A stretch of 64,000 nt of DNA from Trochalopteron elliotii (lineage: Eukaryota; Chordata; Aves; Passeriformes; Leiothrichidae). Location: positions 1,742,929 to 1,806,928 of the forward strand of contig JANPWX010000215.1 of assembly GCA_024734555.1 (NCBI GenBank). Reading direction: 5' to 3'. The notes below the pieces were generated by a model that searched no databases, had not been told where the DNA came from, and saw only the letters and a list, made by a program, of their open reading frames with translations. Made by a program: the position numbers and the translations under genes. Positions 23,933-39,094 of the stretch are shown piece after piece; position 1 is the stretch's first letter; every line of letters begins with the position of its first letter.

Positions 23933-26900
23933 GTAGGTTTGATACTCTGACCTTATAAGGAGTTAAAGTCTCATCTTTATCACTTTGTTGTGATTAAAAT
24001 GAAGAAAATGTACTTTTTGAAAGCACAATAAATTTCATCCCATTATTTAGGGGTATGATTACATCAGAAATACTGACTTGATTCACTTATTGATCTGCCA
24101 AAAGCATTTATATTTTAAATAACTAAGATAATCTGTTTTTCTAACACAGGATAATTAATTTACTCTCATCAGGGTGAATTGTCAATGTTTTAGAGCAGGT
24201 CAGAAAGATAAACCAACATTTTAATGATACTAAAGCTACATGAGCATCCTAAAAGTAATTAAATTAAAATAATCAACGATTTTATGAGCTGAAGTGTGGA
24301 TTATGAAGAATTTACGTTTTTAAAAAGGTACTAATGCTACCTCCATTAATGCAGATCATGAAAGGGTTTGATAATCATGTTTCTTATCTGAAACAGAAAT
24401 GATAAAAAGACCCTTGAATGATGTCTTAGTAGGTGCAGAAATCTAATTAAAGTGTAGAATAGCTGCTATTAAATAGCTACCACTGACCACAACTTCTGCA
24501 GATTTTGACTTTATAGCTGGCATTGTAGCCTCTTCGCAAAGCTATAAAAACTGTTCACAATTCCTGAAAGAAGAATCATGAACCTTATCAATCAGAAGGT
24601 GGATTTTAATTGAATCTACAGAGATTTCATTAAAATGATCTTATAAATTCAGATTTTAAAAAGCATGTTGTATTTAGGTCCTGTGTGCTTCAACGAGATT
24701 TTTCTAGACAAGTTCTTCACTTTAGGTCAGATATAATTATTGCTTTTAACTGGAAGGTGTATTCCAAAATAATTATTTCTGGGAGTCAGAGTTTGAAAAA
24801 GGTTAGAATCACTGAGGACATAGGCAAGCAACACATACCTTTATAATCAGGGTGTGTCACAGGTACAGATGCCTTGTACATACTCAGAATAGCTGGTTTT
24901 AGTATCAACCACAGCATGATTTACCACAGAAGTTGGTAAAATTACAAGGCCGTGTGCTAGAGTGTAGTTGTGTTTCCAAATTGGAGGCAGAGTGCCTGTA
25001 CAAGCTCATCAGTAACTGTGTGACTCTCATTTATAGACAAGCTACTACTGCTGGGTAATCTTAGCTCCTGCTCAGAACCAGACTGTGAAATAGAGGGGGG
25101 TGTTACAGGAATTGCTCATGCAGTTACACTGATGAGGGCTGGTGGCAGCAGGTTTTTATCTGCCCATGGCAAGATTATTAACTGCTAGGGCTTTCTTAAG
25201 CCTTACAGTTTACAAGAAACAAAAGATACAGGAAGACTGTTTTGTTGTGGGAGGGAATCCTGGTAAAACACATGCTGTGTTTTACTGTGAGAAAGGCAGT
25301 GAATTAGTTTTTTTCTTCAGGCTTTTTCTAGAAATGTGAAAAATACCGCATTGGAGGCTGTAAAGGATAAGATGAGAAAATGCCCATAGGAGCTGTATAT
25401 TTAAGTTGTGATTAAAAAATAATGGTAGAAAATTACTGTTATGTCTTGTTTACTGCCAGAAAAGATGGTAATGGTAATTTAGATGGGTGAAAAATAAACA
25501 TATTAATATGCCAAAACCCAACAGGTTCTCTTAAAAATCACCCTCATAATTAGGCTGAGAAACTGAGCAGTAGTCCTGCATAGGAGAAGGAGTTTATGTT
25601 CTAATCCTTTGTTCATAATTCTCTGAAAAATATTTCCTTAAATCTCACTTTCCATGTTAATTTTTTAAAAATATTTAAATTTAAAACTTGCTTTTCTTCA
25701 GATAATTCCTATAAATAGCTTCAACTTTATCCAGTTTAGATTACCACTGCTTCTAAAGAGCTGTGGAGGCTTACTTTTGATAATTACTAAATTATGTTAA
25801 CTCTGCAGTCTAATATGTGTAGGGGAGTGATCCACAGAGTGTTGCTATGTCAGAGAAAGTTTTCAGAAGCTTATTTTCTTTTATGTTGTCGTGAAGTGAT
25901 AGGAGTGATGCTCTGCCTGCCCTGGTACTTTTTCCTCCCTGTGCCATCATGCAGGATTCTTTTCTGGTGGTAGAAATAGTGTTTTAAATGCAAGGTTGTA
26001 GGACTCCTTGCAAGCAAGAAATGTTAAGGAGGGAAACCAAAGTAGTTTTTCAATATATTTTTGTTTGGCACTATCTGTTAGTAAAGCCCAAAATTTCTCA
26101 GATCTTATTGTTGTCTTTGGTCTTCACCAAAATTGCTGGATTTAATATTTCCTCTTTCTAACCCATCTGTCAGTAAGAAAAGGGAGGTTATGGTTATGTT
26201 ATACAAAAGATTTTTCTGAATATAAAAGTTCATCACCAAGTTAAACACAAGTATGCAACTGGTGAAACTTCAGATTTAAGGAATAATCTTGAAGGGCCTT
26301 CTGTCTTTTCCTGCTGTGTGTTACCACAAACAGAGCTGGTTACTTGATGCTTGGACCATCTGTTTTTAAAAATTGTAGGTTCTTCCAAAATTAATTTGGC
26401 CCTCATTCCAGAATTGCTATCTGAGTAAGGATTACAGCAAGATAAGCAATTTTTTTCATATTTCAAATTATTTAGCAGAAATTTATAATTTATATTAATA
26501 TTTAATTTAGCAGTGAATCTGGAGCAAGAAAATATAATTTAACTAGTTATTACTGTATGACTATTGGAATTTTTTTTTAGTCTCCATTTCAGATGCTCCG
26601 GGGTAGTATTCTGGATGGTTAAAGGATTATTTGTTATATGTTCAGTGGCTTTACTTAACCTGTTGTTCATATGGTTTAAAACCAAGAAATAACTATGGAA
26701 GGATTTATCCTTAAAAAGTACATTTCATTCTGATGAATTATAATGCTCTACTAACTGACTGAATTATGCCTTAGTGACTATAGGGATAAAAATTAGGGCA
26801 TCTTTAATTGTAAGGTTTTGTCTAAAACTTATTGACATGTTGGTTTTATTTATGCTAATAGTTTAGCATATGTGTGTATTATAGACATGTCAAGATAGTG

Positions 26901-28050
26901 CTTATTTAATCAGGGATGTCAGATAATATAGATAGGCTCTTTCAGTGTAGTAGCATGCACTAGAACTGGAAGTTTAGGTTTTGTGGTTTTGTCCACTAGA
27001 CAGTATCAGTCATGTGATCCTTATGTGATGGATTTTTTTTTAATAATTACAGTGAATTTATTCAATAAATTCTTCTGTACACATCTGTGTAAATTCTGTT
27101 GAGCTAAGTAAATCTGCAATTTTTACCTTTTACAAGAATAATTAGTGGCACAGTCAAGATTTACAGATTTAACAGTGAAAAGTTAGTTGAAACCACGTAT
27201 TCAAATGAGGCAAAGTTGGATCTGTAACTGTCATTATAAATAAATGAGAAAGCTATAGCTGTAATTAGAGAAAAGTGTGGATTTTGAGTATCTTTTTACT
27301 CAAATGACCTGTCATTGAGTTTTGAGAGAAAGAGTAGTAAAAGACGGAGATTATAAATTATTTTATATTTGACAGAGATAGGTTTGATATGGGGCAGGCG
27401 TGAAGGGAAGACACAGCACCTTTTAAACAGAGAGAAGAGGTAAAAGAGCTATAATGTGTGCTTGAAACTAAAGTATTGTGAAACCAGAGGATACCTATAA
27501 AAATATACTGCTCAGTCTTAACCAATAATCAAATATTGGCAACATTTGCTTTAAACTGAAGACATACACTGAAGTATGGGAGTTTCAAAAACTTGATGTG
27601 AAAGGTAAATTTTCTGAGAAACTAAGAAAATAATTTTAAAGGTTCTGTTTGTTTTTAGAGCTGACCTCTGCTGTTTGTTTCAGAAAGCATTTAGATATGA
27701 TACTCTTCATCTTGTGAATCTTTTGAAGTCATATATATAGTTTAGACATTTAAAAGGTTTCATGAGTGCTTAATTACAATCTTGCATGAATTGCTTAGAA
27801 TGACAGATCTTGCAGAGGAATTGCTTTATTCTAAGTACCTCCTATTTTGATTTTTTTTTTAAATAAGGCTGTAGTTCACTGATGCAAATCTTTAAAAAGA
27901 GCTCCCCAATAGTTCTCTTTAAAATGACACCATATTTAGTAGAAACATGGATAAAGGAATGTCTTTCAGGTGGCTCAATATATAAAAGGTTAAACCTGTC
28001 CTCCATATTGTAGCGCTGTACGGACAAAGTGCTTCTAGCACAATATTACA

Positions 28051-28152
28051 GTATAATATGCATATATATAATATAATATAAATATAATATATAATTTTTA
28101 TAAATATAATATATAATATAATAGATAATTTTATAATATAATAAAATAATAA
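28051..28152. repeat. AT-only low-complexity tract (TATAA/ATAAT)
   Basis: About 100 bases of almost pure A and T with ATATAATATAA-like units, probably a decayed microsatellite. Confidence 0.92.
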
Positions 28153-31100
28153 TTTTTGTTATTGGTAAAATAAAAAATAAAGATGAATTTAAGTAATTCT
28201 GATTTATAGAACAGTATTTAAAGAAGAATATGCAAGCTAATCTAGTTTAAAACTTTCAAAGGAGGACTTCTAAATGACTTCACGTCTAAAGAAGTGCCCT
28301 CTTCTCAAAAAATACTGTTTTCAGCTGCTGCTATTAAAAAAATAAATACAGCATCTGTTGTTTGCTTTAAGATATGCTTGGGTAATAGTTTGGAATGTAG
28401 TACATTAGATCAAATTGGCATCTCAATAGTAGATTTGAGAAAAGCAGAATAGAGTTAGATTATCATTCCTGTATGGGCCAAAATAAGGTTAAAAAGATCT
28501 CTGAAAAACATTCCATTTCTTCGTCCAACAATTTAGAGCAAGCATATTGTAGTACATTCTTTTGTAGTTCTGTGTATTGACTTTTTCTGCTGTATTGTCA
28601 GTTAAGTTAGAATTTTCCATTTCATATGATTTGCAGTAACTGAGGCAAAATTATGACTTCAGCATTACAGAGAGGGTAAAAAAGATGAAGGTCTTGTATT
28701 TGAAAGAATAGAGAATAGAATTTGTTAAAAAAATAGATTTGAATGCTGGTTATAAAGTATTCAAAATCATAAATCTGCAAAGTAGATTATCAAGAATGTA
28801 TGTAGTATTTATTTTTAATGCATGTATTTACTAGGAAATAAATGAAAAGTACTTATTTTTCCCAGTATACTCTCTCACTTTTCAAGCAAGTCTAATATGC
28901 TGCATGTCCAGTCACTGTATCAAAGCAGACAGGGAAGGTGAGGAGTAGGAAAGGTGTAAAAAGAAAATATATGCAGTGTCATATTTATTAAATGACAAAA
29001 ACTACTGAGTAAAATTAACTATAAGGTTGGCTATAATATGAGTTATTCAATCATACTCTGACTGAAAATCTTTAAAAGGCATGTGAAATCTGTCATTCTG
29101 GTACTACAAACGTATGTATCAAGTTTAGGATGATAATTTATACTGTATAAAAGATTGCATGCTTAGCTGCACACAGTGGTCAGCTTTAATTCTGCTTTTG
29201 ACAGAAAATGTGTTCTAGACAGTCTCTTTTGAATCCTCTGGAGATCATCTGTCCAAAAAAGTCTCTCACCAGATTTCCTTAATTGTATTTGTCTTCTATA
29301 GGTTCATCGTCGCATTTTTATTTCTTACGTTTCCATGCAAAGGCACATGCCAAACTTCAGGTTAAGGACTTCTTCCTTATTTGTTCAGGTGTTACTCTTT
29401 AATCTCTTCATGAGACAAAGTTTATTCCAGAACAAGTACATTAATTATTCATTACTTTAAATGCGCTGCAACAAATTCACAGTCCATCATAGTGATTGAA
29501 AGCCTGTTACTTACAGTAGAAGTTCAAGACCACTATTGTAGGGATTAATTACAAAGAAAATGTTAGTTAAGCCACAGTTCACAGCAATCTTATGTGTTAC
29601 AGAGGACTACAAATGCATTATTTTATTGGAATGAAACTAAGAGAGTGAAAGGAAATGTAACATTCAGTTGTATAGTTTATTTCTGCTATATAATTTACAG
29701 GGATTTATTCTGTGAGTTAACTTTTCTAGTTGCTTGAGTTACCTGTTAGATAATTTTTTGCATATTGCCTTCTGAAAAGTGTTTCTTTTTTATTCTCGAT
29801 AGCAGGATAGTTCATATAATGACAAACGCACATTTTCTTCTGAGAACTTTACTCAAACTGAATTTGCATTGCATTTTACTTTCTGTAAATTCATATGCTA
29901 CAGCAGACATTAAAAAAAAAACTGTAGGCATTGTGAAGCTCTCTTCCCCAGTGCCTGCAAGTCAGGCATAGGTCTGATAATAAGACTTGTACTGCTGTCA
30001 TTCAGGGCTTCTCTAGAAGCAGACTGCTGGGTGTGTTTGGATTTGAGCTATCCAGCTACTTGATGCTGTTCATGCCTGGAACATTTGCAAAAAGTGCATG
30101 GCAGACCATTTTTCCTGTTAATTAGGCATCAGTCTATTTACCTGCTACCTGCTGGATTTCTTTAGCATGGTTGTCTGTTACTTTCCTGAAATGAGACAGC
30201 AAAATGTGAATTGAAGCCCTGGTTGCTATTTTCGCTTGATTGTTTTGCTGCTTAACTCTCCGGGAAATTTAAACTATCTAAGGAATAGAAACTCAGGTCT
30301 TTGGTTATTGATTTTGTGTTCCATTTCTGGTTTGTTTCTTGATAATGTGTAGTCTTGAAGGAGCTATCTTATAGGTAGTCTGTGTAGCAGTGGCCCAAAA
30401 CTGAAATTTTGGAGGTATCCATGTTTCAAAGACCTGTTACCATTCAATTCCATTATCAGAATTAAGAAATGCAGGCTGGGAAATATGCACAGAACTCTCA
30501 GATGTAATTTTTCTTTAAAGTTTAGCATTGAGCCTTTGTTTTGCAAAGGAGAGCCAAACTGCATGAGAAGTTATCTGGCCTGCCATGCTTTCTGATCAAA
30601 TGCAGGTACAGCAAAGTGTGATTGCACACTCCACAAAAGTGTTTCTTTGATTTTTTTTTGGGCAGGTTGTTTAATGACGTTTCCTGTTAAAACACTGGGA
30701 AGAATAGAAGGAAAATGGATATTTGTCTCTCTTCAGTGTTATGAAAGTTATAAAACCCTGTTGGAGCATTATTGTGTTATTTGTTGAGGTTTGTTAATGT
30801 TCCTCTGACAAGTGAATAGGATAAAGAAGTGTGAGCGTTCCCCAATTTTTTTTCTTCACATTCTTTTTTGATCTGTCAGTCAAATCTTCTTGAGGTTCAT
30901 ACTGGGCTTTAGCCTGTAGAAGCTTAGTGAACAGTAGAAGTTTATACACCTAAGATATAAGTGTAATTGTGCGAAGTTCTTAGTATTCATATTTGAAGTA
31001 TTCTGATCCAAAAAGATTCTGTACCAGTGTCATGAACTTCAGAAATATACAGCAAGATAACCACTTGTAAATAAGAGAATCTTCCTACAGGTTTACTTTG

Positions 31101-34100
31101 TTTTCCAGTATTTTACCATATTTTTTATTATTAAACTTTTAATATATAGTTATCCTTTTTTTCCCTTCAGTTACAGCTCATTGATCAGTCTTTGCTGCAA
31201 TCATCGATTTGTAAATTACAGCTTGAAACTATATTTCACAGTTGTAATCTGTTCCCCAGACAGCTATGTATCTCAGGATTTATTTATTATTTTTCTGCTT
31301 GTCCTAGGAAGTATGTGTATCAGAGACCTTTGCTCCTGTTTTTGTATTCTATAACTACTAGGATTTATTATAATTTATAGAATGAAAAAAATACAATATA
31401 GAGGTTCTTGGCTATAAGTAATGAGTGACCTCTTTAGATAAAGCAGTCACTGAATTAGGTGTTTTTTCAGAAGATTAAAATTATTTAATAAAACAAGATG
31501 CAGATTTTGAAATTACAGTTTGTGAAGGAAGAGGGGAGACTCATGACATATCAAATTATTTCCCAGTCTGGCTACCAGTAATAGGTTATGACTGCAAAAA
31601 ATATTTACCTGGATGAGGTCAATAGCTTATTTTTGTGGGCATTCTTCAGATTTTTTTTTCTTACATCAAATTGCATCAAATAATTCAATTCAGTTGGCAT
31701 TTGAATGTATTAATTACTCCTTCATTCTGGCCAAACTACTTCAGTCACTTTCAGTGCAGTGAGCTTATGACATCAGAATATTTCATAGAACAGCATACTC
31801 AGAAAGCTAATGTCAAATTCATTACCAATTCAGTTGTTTTGCATTGTTAAATTGAGCCGTTGCTACAGAAGTCACAAGACTGAAATTTATAGTTATGACA
31901 TTTATGACATGAGAATTTTCATGTCCAGGTAATAAAATGATGTGGTAGAAGACCACGGCAGGAGACAATAACCATTTAAATGCTGTGTTGCCACATCAGT
32001 TTTGATTTGTCACAGTGTCAAGTGAGCATCTGTGCAGTCAGCTTTTTAAATTAAATATCTCTTCACAGAACTATAGTGTAAATTGTGGACTATTTGAGTA
32101 GGACATCTTAATATGCAAAAGAGTAATGCTTACTGTTCCACATGTGTTTTTTATCTTTTTTGTTACTGCTGCCCAATACTTTTACAAGTCTTTGATCTGT
32201 AGTTAGTTAGCTTGGGGTTTTGAAAGTAGATGACGTGCAGTTTGGGTGCAAAACTTCATCTACACTATTCAAAACTAATTTTGTCTTGGAACAGTGTGAG
32301 ATTTCTCTGTTTTGGGGTTTTTTGCATTACCAAACAAGCCCATACATGAAAAGCTGCAAGAGATTTGGTGAGCTCAAGGATACTGAGTCACTTTTCTCAG
32401 CACTGACCAGAGTTATTCTTCACATTATTAATATGGCATATAATACCATTATATTGTATTAATTGCATTAATGGCAATAATTGCATTAATAAATCAATGG
32501 AGCACAGTTGCATACAATTTTTTGCTAATTTGGGTGTAAATCAAGAGTTTACTTATAATAGTATTCCCTGAGAGGCTGTAGATAATCTACATGTATTTGG
32601 GATATTATTGTTCTTTTTAGCTTAATTGTGCTGTAGGCTGAGGTATTGCAAATCTTCTTATGGAGAACACTACTTTTAAGCAGTTAAAAAAACTAAAGTG
32701 GACAATAAAAAACTCCATTTAGTTGTAAGGCTTCTTCAGTGTCAGAATGTGTTTGGTAAACATTGCTTTTTTGGCAGCGTAAATAACAAGAGAAACCCGG
32801 TTTTAATATTGAACTTTATTTTGAAGTAGCTGAAATAATTTCCATGTAGTAACATCTAAATAGATAATTTGAGAAGTGTGACATTAGTATTGATTCTTCT
32901 TATAAAATGTCTTTGTGTTTTGGGAAAAGGAATAGAACTGTAGGGTTTATTTCCTGTACTTCAGCATGACTTTGATGTCCACTAGACTTGGTCTACTTGT
33001 CTTGCCATAGTTCCCTGCTAGTGTGGTCATTGAAATTACAGATCAAATGATCTAGACTAATGTCTATTTCTAAAGTAATATTTTTTCTGCATGCAAAATT
33101 TAGTAATTTTTAAAATAGAGTTATATATTTTTCATTTCTTTCTCTGCCTTGTTATTAGTTTTGTTCCTTTCTTTTGCATAATTTTTAATTTTTTGTGGGT
33201 TTTTTCAATTTTTTTTATCTGTGCCATATACAAGGTTGGATTCAGATTTTGCTCTGTTTTCAGTCAGTAAAACTGAATCTCCTTTACAACAGCTTGAGAC
33301 TATTACTGTTATTTACTTTGTGTTATTCCTTAACATTCTCATCTCAATGAAAATAAATTTCTGCATCTGATTTTCTTCAAGTCATTTAAAATGCCAAAGA
33401 CAAGGTTCTGTATTAAGATAGGAATTTAGTATCACTGAATATTCCAGGTAGGACTTCATTACCTCCTAAGAATCTCATTCTTCTTGTTGAGATTGTTTCC
33501 TAAACACTTATCCTTGAATGGATTTTTTTAATTCTTGTCATTTGAAGAAATGGGTTTTTTAATATTGTCTTGTGGAAATGAGAAACAAGCAGTTTAAAAA
33601 TGTTTCCATGCTGTCTTGAATAAAGCTATAAAGTTACAGATAAATATTTAAGCCTATCACAGATTTCATCTTGAAAAAGGCCTAAAAATTCACTTAATTT
33701 TGAGAAGAAAGGATGTGGAAAGAATATGCAAGAAAAAAAAAAGCTTGTGTTTTCTTCAAGAATATGAAAAAGCTCTTAGCGAAGACTAACGTGTTTCTCT
33801 TTTTCATATCACTGGTTGTAACAATGCAAAGGTCAAGCGTAAATTAATGTGCAGTGCTTTGATTAACTAGCTGAATTCATCCCATTCGCTCCTGCTCCTT
33901 CCCTTACCCAATTGTCAGTTAAATTAAGTACAGTGATGCTACTATTCTGCATCTGCACTTACTGCTGAGGAACAGGAGCACTAAATCCCTCTAATTCTGA
34001 CTTTGACATCTAACGTGATGTTGTATTAGGGAAATAGTCAGTAAAGTGTAAGCTGACATTGGAATATGGTGTAGTAACTGACTTTTACCATTGCCCATAA

Positions 34101-34880
34101 ACAGAGTAATTATTCTAAATCATAGCATCACTTTCAGATGGATAACCACTAAAATCACTGCACTGTGGTTTCCTGAAAATGCCACAATCCTTCAACTGCC
34201 AAATTAAGCCCAGGGAGAGCAACCATCGGTAGTGCCTGCACAGTTATGTAGAGGGATGAGCCCTGAACCAAATGAAAAGATGTTCTGGAAGAACAGTAAC
34301 CTTTCCCATGATGTGCACATTTTCCATTACATTTCTGACACAAAATGCTGTGAAATGATTTAATGTTGACATTTTGTTTTGCTGACTTTTTCCTTTCTTA
34401 TTAAAAAGAAACAAAAGTTAGGTTACGAAAGTAGAGGGAGGGTGCCCAAGCATTTGAATTCTAATACAAAAATCTCTGCTTTAAAGTCAAAACCAAAAGC
34501 ACTCTAAATATACATTGTTATTGGATTGTACAGATTTTTGAGGAAAAGAAATATGTATATCTCCAGCATCAGTTTTGAACACCTTGATCTGCAAGGTTAA
34601 TTTATGTTGCTGCTTTGCAGTAATTACATACCAAGTGGGCTAATTCAGCAAAGTATCTTTTCTAATTAACAATCACAGAAATCTTACACATCAGCTATAT
34701 AACACAGCACATGCAGTACACTTATTTCTGCTTGTCATTTTTGATGTATGTTGCTAGAAGTGATTGTAGAAGGGAGCAAACCATGAGCAGACATGATACA
34801 ATGAAAGGTCAACACTTGTCACTTGGAAAAGGACAACATTTTATTAAGTGAGGAAACAAAGCAGCTCTCCATTCATGCCG

Positions 34881-34906
34881 TACTTTAGATGTCTGCATCT
34901 AAAGTA
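34881..34906. repeat. 11-bp perfect stem with four-base loop
   Basis: TACTTTAGATG, loop TCTG, CATCTAAAGTA. A compact hairpin; no poly-T or gene end next to it, so not a terminator. Confidence 0.9.
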
Positions 34907-35580
34907 ATACATGTAAGAATACTTGGACAGAAGAATTACTTGTCTAAAGTGTGGTTCGTGCATCCTTTGGCAGCTTTCTGTTTTGTGTTTTAGAACTGAT
35001 GAAAAGCCTTGCTTGTTTCTAGCACAGTATACAATTTTATCTTTGAAAAACACAGGTTTTGCTTTTGTTTTCTTAAGGATGTGTGAAGTTTTCTTGGCAC
35101 TTCATTTATTTTATCCTTCTCCCATCCAATTTGAATGTGTTGGATGATGGTTCATGTCATTGAAAGTTATTCTGTTTCCATGAGGGGGCATCTAAATATG
35201 AATAAAATATTTTAATTTGCAGTCAGTGAAAATAAACATAGAATTTTGGTTATGCAGTAATTCACTTGAAAGAAAATGTGTATGTTGGAATGTGTTTTCT
35301 GCCACATTATTTAATCATTGACCAAAAAGGCATGCTGACTTTGACAAATTCAAAATAGACTTAACTTCTGGGAAGAGAACCTCAGTTTATTGTAATTTAA
35401 ATATTTGTAACTAAAAGTGAAACACTAGTAACTAACTCTCTCTTTTTCCTGAAAATGAATGTGTACAGTTGGATTTTAAAAGTAGGGTATATCTTGGAAA
35501 AATTTTGTGGCATCTGATAGCACTTCAGGACTTTATAAAAGCTTCAGCATCCTACATATGCTAAAACAGTTTTGAGGAGG

Positions 35581-35651
35581 GTTTTTTGTTTGTTTTTGGA
35601 GTTTTTGAGTGGGGTTTGTTTGTTTGTTTTTGTTTTTGTTTTTGTTTTTGA
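35581..35651. repeat. (TTTTTG)n and (TTTG)n tract
   Basis: Irregular then regular GTTTTT units, the last four in perfect register. Confidence 0.92.
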
Positions 35652-37940
35652 GAGGAAGCCAAAATGGTAGGGATAGCCAAAGGTGGAAATGGTGCCAGTA
35701 CTTAAAAGTTGAAGTGTCACTCAGTTTTAGAGTGAGAAAATGGAAGTAAAAACAAATACGATTCAGTGATAGTAGTGGATTGATAGTTAAATTATTAAAT
35801 CCTAAAAAATATTGTTGTAATAAAGTCTAAAATAATTGCCAAAATCCTAATGGCAGTAAGCTAAACAATAGAATTTGTTGGCATGTATTTGACCATAATA
35901 TGCAAACAATAATTTCAGAACTGTTTTGTACAAAGGGCTATTAAAAATGAAATAGATGTTATGAAATTGTTCTGGCAGCCTTTAGCTGTTTGCTAACAAT
36001 TTAATACAGCAATAAAAGCTAGCAATAGCAGCACCAAAATTGCATAGCAGAAACTTGATTATAATTTGGTAAGAAAATATTGTGTGGATTAAAGTGCTCA
36101 CTTCAGTGTAAACTGTGGCCAGGGTTTATCCTTGGGTTTAAAAATCTCATAAATTTGAATAGCTTTTTAAAGTGTTCTTGTTAGTAAAAGTCAGAGACGA
36201 ATTATGCCTTGTGCTGATGTTGCTGCCTAGGGAAATAGAGGAGAGGAGTTAAATCTTTTATTCTGTAAGTATGCCTGTATTAAGCCTTCCCAGGACTCAA
36301 AATGGCAGTCTCTTTGGACCTTGCAATATGGACTTCTTATTTAGGTATTCCCAACTCTGTTCAACAATCCACGAGAATAAAACATAAAAAGCTCATGGAT
36401 AGGACTCATGCCTGCATTTTTGCATCTAACTGAGAACATGCTCATTAGCATGACCACGTGTGAGCACAGACTTCTGGTTTATGCTTGGAGAAAGGCAAAT
36501 AAACAAAAAATTTCATCTCTAAACTCTGTCTTTATGAAATTGTGAAATCCATTGGAATTGTGAATTTGATTCTCATTTCCTTTGTAGGGCTATTTCTGAG
36601 GGAGCAGAATGTGTATGCATTTCTGAATTGTCTGGTCTTTAACTTGTGTAGAAACTCTGACTACACGAGGAGAGTTGTGGAAGAATTCTCTGGAAGTGAA
36701 GTGTGCTTTATAAATGCTTATTGAACTTAACACTAAGTAGATGGAACAGAATATAAAGCTGGTTTAATTGGCAGGAATCTGTGCAAGTCCATAGAAATTT
36801 TTATTTGAGAACCTTAACTGGTTTTGAGACACTTAGGATATTTAATTTATATTTCTATTTAAATGATCTATATTTCTTAAAGTATTTTGTAGGAAAGGTG
36901 AAAATATGGAAATGCTGGCTAAGACAGAGCTTCTGGGAAACTGAGAAAAGGAAATGAGACAAAAGAAGGGCTAAGTAGGCAGAGAGTAAATGAGTAATGA
37001 ATAGAGGAGAAACTAATTTGCCAATTCTGTAAACCTTGAAGTAGTGAAGAAAGGTCTGAAATTTCACATGAAAGCTAGAAGAGATCCAGTCTAGACCCTG
37101 CTGGGGACAGCTTCCTGGCAGTGCATATTCTGTGTTAACATTTCGTTATGCAAGAGTTGAGAAGAAAAGTTAAATTACTTGAGAGTGGTACAAAATGTGA
37201 CAAAAAAAAATCAGCCTTGAAAAAGAACAGTTGATTTTTGAAGATGTTCAGAAAGAATAACAAACAGGATTCAGTAACAGCATGAGAAATAGTGACAAGG
37301 ATAACCTTATTTATTGAGCTGTTTGCTTCAGGATTGAAGACCATTTCTTAATAAATGACAAGAGAAGAAAAGAACTTTTAGATTTTTTTTCCCTTTATGA
37401 AGCTTGTAACTGCCACGGTGTATGAGTTTGTGGAGGGATGTTAGGAAAAGCACTTGAGAAAAAAAAATAATTAAAATACCCTCTTTTGAAAGAAAATTTA
37501 ATATCTGTTAAGAAATTAAAGTTGCATGGGTAAAATCAGTAGTGCTAGCTTTAGTAGTCTTATTGAGTGATAAGAGCAGTAATACTTATTTGAAGTTCTC
37601 TACATTTTGGAGAGAATGTGCAACTACAGGTATGTAAAAACTGCAAAAGCAGCCATTTAATATCTGAAAATGCAGACCAGATGAAAAGAGGAAAAATAAA
37701 AGTGCTACTTCGTCATAGTTAAAATTGTTTAAATTTACGTAAAAACAGCCTGTCTGCTAGTATCTACTGGCACTTCTTTTAATAACACTTGCTGTGAAAA
37801 AGAGATAAGAAAACCAGTGGGCTTTTAAAACTCTAGAGGTAATCTTAGTTTTTCACATTAAAGAACAATAAGTAAACTGCAGGACTTTAATTTTCTTTAA
37901 TTTTGAAAGGTTTTCTAAATAATTTCTGCATTTATTAAAA

Positions 37941-38468
37941 ACAGAATCACAGAATGCTTGAGATTGGAAAAGACTTCTAGAGCTGATCTAGTCTGAGCCC
38001 CTTAAAACAAGTCAGATAGAGCATATTAATCCAGTCAGTGTCTGGTTGGGTTTTGAATATCTCCAAGGATGAAGTCTCTACAGCCTCTCTGAACAGCTTG
38101 TTCTGTTGCTTGTTCCTCCTCAGAGTGAAAAAAAAAATTCTTATATTTAACAACCTCCTTTATTTCAGTTTTTGCTTGTTGCCTCTTGTCCGTTCTCTTG
38201 GCACCACTAAGAAGATTTGACTCTCTTCCCTTCCCTTCCCTTCCCTTCCCCTTGCAGGTATTTACACACTGAGAAGACTCTCACTGAGTCTTCTCCTCTC
38301 CAGACTAAATAATCTACAGCCTTAGCCTGTTCTTGTATGACAGATACTCCAGCCAGTCATCTTCATAGTCCCTTTGTTAGACTTACTCCATAATCTCCAT
38401 TATGTTTTTTGTCCTGGGGAGCCCAGAATTGGATGCAGTGTTCTTGGTGTGGTTCCACCAGCGCTGAG
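37941..38468 (-). mobile_element. CR1 LINE fragment of a different subfamily, about 0.5 kb
   Basis: Starts acagaatcacagaatgcttg, then gattggaaaagactt. It continues with the backwards CR1 text gggttttgaatatctccaag, cctctctgaacagcttgttc, gttgcctcttgtcc and ggggagcccagaattggatg. This wording differs from the copies at 12026, 39649 and 45891, so it belongs to another CR1 subfamily. It contains a TTCCC microsatellite at 38226-38250 that probably expanded after insertion. 5' truncated; no intact ORF. Confidence 0.9.
38226..38250. repeat. (TTCCC)5 microsatellite
   Basis: Five perfect TTCCC units inside the CR1 copy at 37941-38468. Confidence 0.95.
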
Positions 38469-39094
38469 TCAAAAGAAAAAGTATATTTATTGTTCTTAAA
38501 GTAAACCATTAAAAAAAAATTGTATATAACAAGTAAAATTTAGTTTATTATGAAAGAAACATCTTCCTGTAGTCAATACAGTGAGTCATTAAGAACACTA
38601 CTGAAGAACAAGAAAGTAATTTTGCTTAATAGATGAATGTCTTGGAAAGTCATGTCATAGCTGTAGTTGTAGTTTAAAAGGTGAATTTATTGAGCAACAT
38701 TCTGGAGAATTATCAGTGCTATTGCTTACAGGTTTCCACTGGAAGTTACATCATGGTTCTACTATGTAAGTTCAGATAAGACATCCACTGTTCAAATCCC
38801 TTCCTCTGCTCACTTTGAAAAGTGCATTTTTTAAATGCATTTCTAAATCCACTGCATTGAAATACCAGCCTAACAATAGCTTTCAGGGACCACCTGTCAA
38901 ATTGCATTAAAAGAGCTGTATCACCTAACCTGGCAGCAGTCTGAGACACCTAAAAACTCACAAAACTCAACTGTGAATGGTCTCTTTGCCAATTCTGCCA
39001 ACCCCAGAAAAGTAATAAATAATGTCATACCTAAAACTCTACACTTAGTTAAAAAGGAGCTAGAAGTGTGAGGAGGGAAAATCCAGCGGTGGTG

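Noticed and set aside
33428..33470. Possible CR1 tail (atcactgaatattccagg)
   Set aside because: Only about 30 bases of loose resemblance; cannot be separated from chance.
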